Program-made: the position numbers and the translations under genes | Shown here: piece by piece, positions 56,664 through 64,000 of the stretch | Layout of the letters: each line of letters begins with the position of its first letter | Numbering within the stretch: position 1 is the stretch's first letter | The notes under the pieces: model-generated | Database searches by the model: none | The model's input: the letters and a program-made list of their open reading frames with translations, nothing else | Told to the model about the DNA's origin: nothing | Origin: Physcia stellaris | Lineage: Eukaryota > Ascomycota > Lecanoromycetes > Caliciales > Physciaceae | Assembly: GCA_018902385.1 (NCBI GenBank) | Contig: JABSSW010000002.1 | Span: 124,001-188,000 of the forward strand | Length of the DNA: 64,000 bases | Direction of reading: 5' to 3'

Positions 56664-59207
56664 CTACATTACCCAAGATAGATCATTTGCTGTTCTGGAG
56701 TTAGCCGCAGGCTCTACACATATGGATGCTGAACAATAATTCACCTTCGTCTCGATGTGAGCACGACACAGTGGACATGTGGGTCTTTCCTCATGTCTTC
56801 GTCTGAGTGGCCGGGTCCAATTCTGTTGCCTACTTGGGACGTGGATGTCAGAGCACCATCGGCACATCACGCAGTGGCCTATGTCTTGTCAGCGAGGTAG
56901 GCTCAAGTAGTCCAGGAGCAGTCCCACGTACCACAGGGTAGACACGCCACAGTAGCCGGTTGTTCCATGCATATCCTGCACTCAATCTCCACAGTCATCT
57001 CCGCCTTCGTCTTGGGTGGTGGCTTCACGATAGTCACTTCTTGCTCACTGGTCGGAGACAGCATGTTAGGCCTTCCCCTGTCGGCATAGTCTGGTCTTCT
57101 CGGCATGAGCGGATTTGCGGAGGCGTTACTCAAGCCGCTCGAGCCGAACGGGTTGATCCTTGCATATGCACTATGCGGCTCCAAATATGAAGACTGCGGG
57201 TGCCATACATTTAGCTCTTCCAGCCATCTGTTGCGCTCATCACGGTTTAGGGGCTCTTCCAGCCATCTGTTGTGCCCATCAGGGTTTCCGGGTGCAAGTG
57301 ACCAAGGATGGGGACGGAAGGAAGCTCCAAACGGTTCTGCATGGTTTCCAGCCCACTCCTGTGTCGGAGGTCTAGGATGATGTATGACTCGTTGGGCTTC
57401 AGTCATATGTGATAGAGCTCCATCTAAATCTTGACGACGAGGCGTCGAGTTATCGTTTGTTGACCGCGGTCCAAATGTATGACCGCCTGAATTGGCTGCC
57501 ATGTTGGTCAGATTCGTCAGCACACGCGGATTTCCAGTGAGCGCCATGCGATCGACACGAGGCCTTCTCACGCCATTCACACTGTCATTAAAGGGGTTGG
57601 TGTTTTCCTGAGCCTCTGGTCTTTCACTGTTGAGTGCTCTTGTCCAGCTGTGTCCTCGCACTAACGAGTTTGGGGTACCAGGGATCAGTCCGCCAGCGAC
57701 CCGACTACCGTTCACATGTACACCGCCGGCTCTGCTCATATGGCCGCCAGAGGATGAAGACTCGTCTGTGCGCGATTCGTCACGTCGAGAGGGATGAGAA
57801 TGCGAACGGTCAACGGCGTCTGTAGTCCTCCCAGGTATGGTTACAGCAGCTTCTCCTTGTTCTGCGCTCCAACGTTCGACGTTGGCAAACATTGCAGTAA
57901 TCGGGCTCACATAATCGGATCCCTGGCTTTCGATCTGTTCACGAGTGCCGAAGACACGATTGGCAGCCTCGTATTCCTGTATGCGCCGCTGCGCATTTTG
58001 AGAAACCCTCCTTGTGTTATTGATATTTTCTCGGGCTCGTTCTAAGTTTGAGTGCGCATTGTGAAACTGCAAACGAGCCGCCTGTTCTGCATTGATGGCC
58101 TCTGTCTCGGCTTGAGATGTGTTCGCGACTACTAGTCGTAGATGTCTTAATGTTTGGTCCATGCTAGGCTCCGCGGAGACAACTGAAGGACGTTGTGAAT
58201 TGAGCAACGGCCGTATTTCTCTCAGAGTAGGAGGCAAAGATTCTTCTTCTGTAATGTAACGTCTTCCATTGCTCGACGTTGACGTACTTGTAGGAAGTCG
58301 AGGACTTTGTGGGGGAGAGTCGAATAGCCTATCCTCTGGGTCGACAGAAGGTTCCTCCGTTGAGAGTGAATTGCCACGCGCTTCTGTGACTGCTGAATGA
58401 TCTATTGAATCACCTTCCGCTTCCGTTACCACAAGTGGCTCTTCACTACGTCCACCTTGAGGCAATTGACCCGGGGCAACATCGCTAAGGCGTTCACTCT
58501 GGAGTATCTGGCGTTCTTCCATGCCGTCCGCGTTTTCAGTCATCATGTAGCCGCGATGCCAATCGTACCATGTGTCAAGAAAGGCGGTCTGATCCGGAAT
58601 ATCTGGTAGTCGGGTTTGTGAATTTGGCAGATGACTCGCAGCGATTCGAGTATCCCAGAAAACTATGTGGAGTAAATACAATATGAAATGATAGATGGTT
58701 CAAACGAATGATTGATGTGCTAACGATTGACGAATGATGAAGTATGTATACAATGGTTCGAAGGGGCTCGGTGACATTGTTTACCTTTGCAGTACCAACA
58801 GTAGCGCTCCTGCCTCGTTCCTTGTGAAACAAAGCCCACTCCATCTATGTACTTCGAGTACGACGTGGCATACGGTCTCTTGTCGAGGCAGGCACAACAT
58901 CTCTTGGTCGCTGTGAGACGACATGAAGTAGGTAGCTGAAGGAAGGTTCGAAGCTCAGCATTGCTCTCATTTTCAAGAGCTATAGGTCAAGACTCTTTGA
59001 CGAATTCGAGCTCTTTCGTAGGGACTGTTCATAAGCGGCTCACTAAGTTTGGAGAGAGACACGCCTACCCGATTACGATCACTCACTAAAAACAAATGAT
59101 TTATGACTTGGTCCAGGCACGAAACCCTTCAACATAAAAAGCAAAACACTTACCTTGTGAGGACAGTGCTCGGGAAGTCGAGGCTCATTGGCTGTCAGAG
59201 TTGCCAT
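56664..59207 (-). CDS. RING-finger protein with N-terminal Cys-rich domain
   Basis: Exons 59207-59154, 58935-58785, 58662-56932 and 56878-56664 encode 716 aa. Residues 1-70, spread over three exons, form a Cys/His-rich module (EHCPHK, TKRCCACLDKRPY, YIDGVGFVSQGTRQERYCWY) probably binding zinc. The middle is disordered and Ser/Arg/Asn-rich, with a coiled-coil-like stretch around AINAEQAARLQFHNAHSNLE. The C-terminal RING (ECRICMEQPATVACLPCGHC, then MCRWCSD and PTCPLCRAHI) is completed only after the last splice and predicts ubiquitin ligase activity. Substrate unknown. A 39-nt internal duplication encodes a repeated NRWLEE motif at 57214-57290. The gene is divergent from the Nudix gene. Confidence 0.85.
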
Positions 59208-59571
59208 GTTGCAGGGAATGCAAGTGCAAGAGGCCAGTAGCTAAATACGTGAACGGACGAGTGAAGTTACCCCATGGTCGATTCAAATTTTGCTTCGTGA
59301 AAGTCATAGCCCAGTGTACGTGTTGCCCAGATTATTTGCACGCGACTTATCTTACCAAATCAATGCCTGCATGAGGATTGATGATATCAGAAGGCTTCTG
59401 ATGTTCAGTCAGATTGAATGTTCGTCCGCATGGTCACATGATCAAGTTAGCCACCGGATCTGCCCGTAGAGCCGCATATGTGTCGAATCATCTTCTCAAT
59501 ACCTTAGTGATGGGCTTCTCCTACTGGATGACTTGACTAGTTCCACTTGCGCGTATAAGGGAAAAGGATTT
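59208..59571. promoter_or_regulatory. Divergent promoter region, RING / Nudix genes
   Basis: The 364 bp between two head-to-head start codons must hold both promoters. No specific site identified. Confidence 0.4.
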
Positions 59572-60561
59572 ATGCTTCCTCGATTGCGAGGGATTGTCAG
59601 CCAGCTTCGTCCAGCTATCCCAAATCTCCTTGTTCCCCGCAGAACGGTCATGTCGACCTTCACGCTTCCTAATACTTCACCAGAAGTACCCGTTCGATTA
59701 ACTCAGGACCTCCAGAAAGACCAGCTCCTATCTTTTCCAGCTTTCAAGAATTGGCTATCCACTCTTCAACACTCGCTTTCTCTGCAGAACAATGAGAACC
59801 ATACTTTCAATGCAGCGCCTTACAAGCTCCGCAAAATCGATATTCAGTCCGTTGACTTCTTCGGAGGTGGTCGTATAGGATTCATTAAATTGATGTCAGA
59901 GGTGTCAAACGACCAGGGCGAAAAGCTTCCAGGCTCAGTATTTCTTCGAGGAGGAAGTGTGGGCATGCTGGTACGACTGTCTTGACATTGAAACTTGAGT
60001 AAAGAATGGTTTCATCATCCGAGCTGACGCTGACACTTGTTCGCGTCGAATTAGCTAATTCTTCAACCTGACGATACACCAGAGGACTCAGAAACAGATA
60101 AGCAGGTTATCCTTACTCTTCAGCCTCGCATCCCCGCCGGAAGCCTTTCTCTAGCCGAGCTACCAGCCGGGATGCTTGATGACAGTGGAACCTTTGCCGG
60201 TGGGGCTGCTAAGGAGATCGAAGAAGAGACTGGGCTTAAGATCCCAGAAAATGAGCTTACGGATCTTACCTCGCTCGCTATACCCTCTGGATCCGATAAG
60301 GAGGAGCAGTTGCAACAAGCCTTCTACCCGTCGGCGGGCGGCTGTGACGAGTTTATACCATTGTTCCTATGGCAGAAGAGGGTGCCTCGAGAGACACTAA
60401 AGGAATGGCAAGGGAAATTGACAGGATTGAGAGAACATGGTGAAAAGATTACGCTGATGCTATGTCCTCTGGAAAAATTATGGAAATTCGGGGGTAGAGA
60501 TGCTAAAGCTTTGGCCGGCTATGCACTGTATCAAGGTCTGAAGACCGAAGGGAAAATTTGA
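59572..60561 (+). CDS. Nudix hydrolase, ADP-sugar diphosphatase-like
   Basis: Exons 59572-59970 and 60055-60561 encode 301 aa; donor GTACGA, acceptor ATTAG, phase 0. The first 35 residues are basic with few acids (RLRGIVSQLRP, PRRTVM) and may target mitochondria; a second Met at 59650 would give a cytosolic form. The Nudix box is LPAGMLDD followed by GGAAKEIEEETGL. Surrounding motifs (ELPAGMLDD, FYPSAGGCDEFIPLFLW) resemble plant NUDX14-type ADP-sugar diphosphatases, which split ADP-ribose or ADP-glucose. Compared with the strict box G-x5-E-x7-REUxEExGU, the first Glu is Gly and the Arg is Lys. The catalytic Glu pair is kept. The substrate is inferred only. Confidence 0.83.
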
Positions 60562-60715
60562 GCCAATAGATCATCTTCGAAGATGTGAAAGAGAAACGAA
60601 AAGAGCACCACATTGCCTCATCGAAAGCATCGAGTACGATTATGCTTTGAAGTATGCCAGTATCTAATACTTTCAAGAAGCTGACAGACGAGGTCAGACC
60701 TGTCACGCCTTCTGA

Positions 60716-61584
60716 CTATAGCATAGCTGCCGCCAAACCCATAACGAGTATCACAGATCCTCCAAGGGCTGAAGAAGCACCGACGAGGGTAGCACCACCT
60801 GTGCTGGTCGCCGCAGCTGGACTCGCTTTATTCGTACTTTTACTTGTCTGGACTGGACTACTTGAGGACCCTCTAGTGCTCGCAGCCGCGCCAGTCTTCG
60901 TCGACCCAGTGCTCTTAACAGTCCCTGCAGCTGGATTTGCCGTTGCACCTGCATCCGTCGAAGAAGTCGAAGCGGCCGAAACCTCATCATCAGCTGCACC
61001 AGCGGTGATTGTGACCGGTAGAAATGTTACATCGGCCGGTCCTTGGCTAATGGTCATGACGCTGGGTACAGTTTCCATAGGTTCGGTCTCGGTAGACAGA
61101 TGGTCATTGGCGCCAGTCTGCGAGGCTGTACAGATAGCACTAGTTGTACCGTCAAGCTTACAATTGATGGTTGCGGTTATCGCTTCAAGGGTATAAGGAA
61201 GGATAACGGTAGAGGGTCCTTGAGTGAGGGTCAAAGGGCCAGGAAACTCCGCGCAGTCGGTGTCATCGTTCGATGTTTGGTCATTGCCGTTAGAGCTATC
61301 GGCGGAGAAGGTAGGGGTTGCAGAGGCGGCTGCTGAGCTGGCTTGGGGGGCGCAGGTCACCACGTAAGTTGTCGCAGTTTTGTCCTAATAAATCATGAGC
61401 ATCGTACTAGTAACATGAACGAATTCGAAGCCTTGAGTAAGGCAGAGTAGCAACTTACGGAGCCAGCAATAGATCCAACTAATTTACCAGTAGGACTATC
61501 GAATCCTGGGAGGTAGAGAGAGACAGTGGATTGAGCATCGATGAAAGGGAGGAGGGTAAGCAGCGCGACAGGAACGGAGAGCAT
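60716..61584 (-). CDS. GPI-anchored cell-wall protein
   Basis: Exons 61584-61459 and 61384-60716 encode 264 aa; donor GTAAGT, acceptor TTAG, phase 0. A signal peptide of 18 residues (VPVALLTLLPFIDAQ) precedes a small globular part of about 130 residues with paired cysteines (VVTCAPQ, DCAEFPG, INCKLDG, AICTAS). A Ser/Thr/Ala-rich stalk and a hydrophobic C-terminus (GGSVILVMGLAAAML) give the classic GPI pattern. It has no enzymatic motif. Its 3' end lies 154 bp from the end of the convergent Nudix gene. It is a second putative GPI protein in the window but is unrelated to the CFEM protein. Confidence 0.8.
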
Positions 61585-63056
61585 GGTTGCGAGTGATTAC
61601 TTGTATGATGCTGGGTAGATTTCAAGAACTATGCAGAAGATATGAGAGCAAAAATATAAGATCGAAGGAGAGGGGTTTATAAGATACTCTGAGTCAAAAT
61701 TGTAGAGACAGTGTGTTTCTTGTCAGTCAGAAAGAAGATGAGATTTGAGACTGAATTTATCTTCAGCTTTACTCCTTTTACGACCTACACTAGCTTCTCC
61801 GAGGTCTGACACGCTTAGCTGACTAGATTGCCCTGTCCAGGCGGATAATCGTTGGCGCCAGATGGATGTGGCTCTACATAGTCCAAGGGCATTTCATCTG
61901 CATGAACAAGGCGTCAACCCCTGCAGCGCTCTAACAGTAATAGGACTCCGGCATACGAGGTTGAGCACGAGGTTCAGGAGAAGTTTTGAGATACGATGCG
62001 GCTCTGAGAGCCCCTGACGAATGTCACGCAATGTGACAAAGCGATAGTATGTACATTAGTACCCCTGAACCCCTGAGACGGAAAGGTCCGAGACCCTAAA
62101 CCCCTTTTGTTCTAGCGAGTACTTAGTGCTAAAGTGTCTCGAGTGTCAACTTCACCTCGACTCCTACACGTCCAGAGTGCGAACTTCCATTAATGGATAA
62201 GCAATCAATATCACATGGTAGTATGATCGGGTTCAACTCAAACACGTTCCGTCGTACATCACTCAACAGGGACGTCATGCCGTCTAGATTGCTCACCTGA
62301 CTTGGGACTTGGGATAACCATTCTACCAAGACACCACCAGACACCTGTGTCTCTCCTCTCTTCAAAACACCTTTATCCTCTTGGGTGATGGCGTCTAACT
62401 GAAGGTATGGGTTGTCTCTGCCTGGCAATATCAAATTGGATGTTCCGCCCAAAGATTTCCCTCTGCAATTTTGAACACTGACTATCCATTTGAATCATTC
62501 CTCAAGAAACACATCTATATGCAACTATGACTGGATTCCCGACGACTTTAATCCGAGTGGTTACTTAAGACAAGCAATTCCCTACATGATCTGGGCAAAG
62601 TCAAGCTTCAAGCTGACAAGCCATCTGGAAGAGCCGCATTTCTAGACCAACCCTTGACGTAGAGGACGGATCAACGTTCGAGCTTCAGCAGCAGATCTTG
62701 CGGGCAGTTTGTACTTATATATTAGTCACGTGGTTTCAGGTGTTCTCATTGTCCCTTCTCTCCTCAGTCTCTTCCTATCTCATGCGGGTAATGACTTGCA
62801 ATAGTATAATATATGCTTCTATCTCGTTGCGAGGTGACCAGAAAACATCGCAGCCTAACGTATCTGAAGTAGATAGGTTCATCTGATAGCGTATCAAAAT
62901 CTGCCATCGGCGCTCAATCTTGTCCGGGGCGGGTGAGAATCTCAACCGCCCTCTTTACATTATCTACCGAGGATCCGATAAAGCTTCACACTGTGGGATT
63001 ACACAGTCTTTACGTTTCAGGAAATACAATCACTCGCAACTTGTCAATTTCACATC
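61585..63056. other. Intergenic region, 1.5 kb
   Basis: Apart from the weak ORF at 62129-62452, nothing is recognised. It includes the promoter regions of the GPI protein and the second HET gene. Confidence 0.4.
62129..62452 (-). CDS. Unassigned ORF, possible gene remnant
   Basis: A 107-aa frame with ordinary amino-acid composition (LPGRDNPYLQLDAITQEDKG), preceded in the same orientation by a possible TTGCAG acceptor at about 62465-62470. It could be the last exon of an unrecognised gene or a remnant; no domain is recognised and no convincing upstream exon was found. Confidence 0.2.
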   Translation of the reverse strand: MGGTSNLILPGRDNPYLQLDAITQEDKGVLKRGETQVSGGVLVEWLSQVPSQVSNLDGMTSLLSDVRRNVFELNPIILPCDIDCLSINGSSHSGRVGVEVKLTLETL

Positions 63057-64000
63057 ATGGCTCATCTATGCGAGCTATGCCTCGGATTTAGTAACTGGGA
63101 TTTGCTTCTCGAACAAAAATCGAGTACGGCAAAGTTTCGTCATCATCCGACCGCCGTAGCCTTGCATACCGCAGCTCGCAATGGGTGCCACCTGTGCAAC
63201 CTCATAGAGCAGGCACTCTCCAGAAGCAGACGTCCACCGAATGAGACGTGGCTGCCAAATCGGCAGATATGGTTGCAATGCCACGAAGCCGGCGTGAAAG
63301 TCGACTATACTAGCATAGTCATTACAATCGAGCCCTTCAGCCTCGCGACAGCTGGATCACGAGATGTTGTGGATACGGGTGGACCGTTGGTACTGGAACG
63401 CACACCAGCGACTGATCGAAAATTACGAGGGTCGATGAGCGAGCGATCTGATATGTTTTCGATTGTACAAGACCATGTCGGTACCCGATTTTTCTATGAG
63501 GCTCGGGAAATCTTCAACCAGGATCTTTTTTGGGCGCTTTTGAATCCTTATCATCAAGGCCGCCTTGAATTGGCACCCATACCTGGTAAGCCTCTTTTCG
63601 TAATCTAGAATGCGTACGAGTACCAAAGCATAACGGGAGACTGAATCGGCTTTGAGATAGACCGTGTCACAAGCGTGCTGGATCAATGTGGCTTGGTGGA
63701 CGATTATAGTACTGGGTCAAAAGCGAGCATGTTATTGATCTCCAGCTGGATGAAGGATTGTCGTTCGAACCATCCCGAGTGCCAGAGGTTCTCTGAGCAG
63801 AGTTCCTTTCTTCCTACGCGAGTACTAGACCTTGGAAACCCTGAGGATGATCAGCCTCCTAAGCTCCACATTAGTCACCCTGAAGATCGTGCATCTTATG
63901 CGGCACTAAGTCATCGTTGGGGGAATACGAAACCGGCGATAACAACCTTAAACAATCTTTCGAAAAGGATTTACCAAATACCCTACTCTGAAATGTCGAA
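63057..64000 (+). CDS. HET-domain protein, truncated by the window edge
   Basis: Exon 1 63057-63585, intron 63586-63660 (GTAAGC, AGATAG), exon 2 from 63661 to the edge without a stop: at least 289 aa. The N-terminus has paired CELC and CHLC motifs, common before HET domains and possibly zinc-binding. After splicing the frame continues SKASMLLISSWMKDCRSNHP, RVLDLG and ASYAALSHRWG, the start of a PF06985 HET domain. It is a different subfamily from the HET gene at 32-34 kb, which lacks the Cys motifs and the intron. Role presumed in non-self recognition or programmed cell death after fusion. The HET core and C-terminus lie beyond the window. Confidence 0.85.

Noticed and set aside
56115-56681. 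Protein-coding repeat gene across the 162-bp duplication
   Set aside because: Substitutions between units fall evenly on codon positions (12/10/10), so there is no sign of selection on this frame; no start context or splice signals support it.
60654-61196. 180-codon plus-strand ORF with hydrophobic stretches
   Set aside because: Antisense to the GPI-anchored protein gene, where Ala/Ser/Thr-rich coding sequence reads as Val/Ala-rich on the other strand.

Overview
The window is 64 kb of nuclear DNA from a filamentous ascomycete (Pezizomycotina). The evidence is the gene content (rfeG-type factor, CFEM and other GPI-anchored wall proteins, HET-domain proteins, class II PKA catalytic subunit, Gyp2- and Rom2-like regulators, an AreA GATA-like domain protein) and many short GT-AG introns of about 45-100 nt with CTAAC/CTGAC-like branch sites just before the acceptor. 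The style of the proteins suggests Leotiomycetes, but that is a guess. There is no operon structure, phage, CRISPR array or complete transposon.

Layout. 1-8.1 kb: a tandem array of four paralogous small single-pass membrane proteins, three intact and one decayed, sharing a leader motif at a fixed distance from the start codon and one intron position; a 252-bp MITE-like element lies inside the array. 9-22.5 kb (all minus strand): Ppn2-like polyphosphatase, TcdA/Tcd-type tRNA dehydratase, Gyp2-like RabGAP, a DUF8035-like repeat protein and RfeG. 24.8-36.1 kb: DNA polymerase eta, a small divergent ORF, a TBC RabGAP, a HET-domain protein and an AreA GATA-like protein. 39-46.4 kb: a CFEM GPI protein, a Rom2-like RhoGEF and, divergently, an eight-exon V-ATPase proteolipid (Vma11-like) that no long ORF reveals. 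47-54.2 kb (plus strand): PKA catalytic subunit, an Acinus-like SAP/RSB protein, a DUF300 membrane protein. 54.2-56.6 kb: gene-free, with a long pyrimidine tract and a 162-bp tandem duplication. 56.7-64 kb: a RING protein, a divergent Nudix hydrolase, a convergent GPI-anchored protein, and a second HET protein cut by the window edge.

Together these are mainly housekeeping and signalling genes (vesicle traffic, cell-wall Rho and PKA signalling, vacuolar acidification and polyphosphate, DNA repair) interspersed with lineage-specific surface and non-self-recognition genes. The most novel part is the small membrane-protein array. Other points of note are the microexons of the V-ATPase gene, a CFEM domain lacking two of its eight cysteines, in-frame stop-free introns in the PKA gene, and three single-base frame breaks clustered at 14.1-18.6 kb that look more like sequence errors than real mutations. 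Exon models were built by hand from splice signals, reading phase and recalled protein families; no alignment or database search was run.
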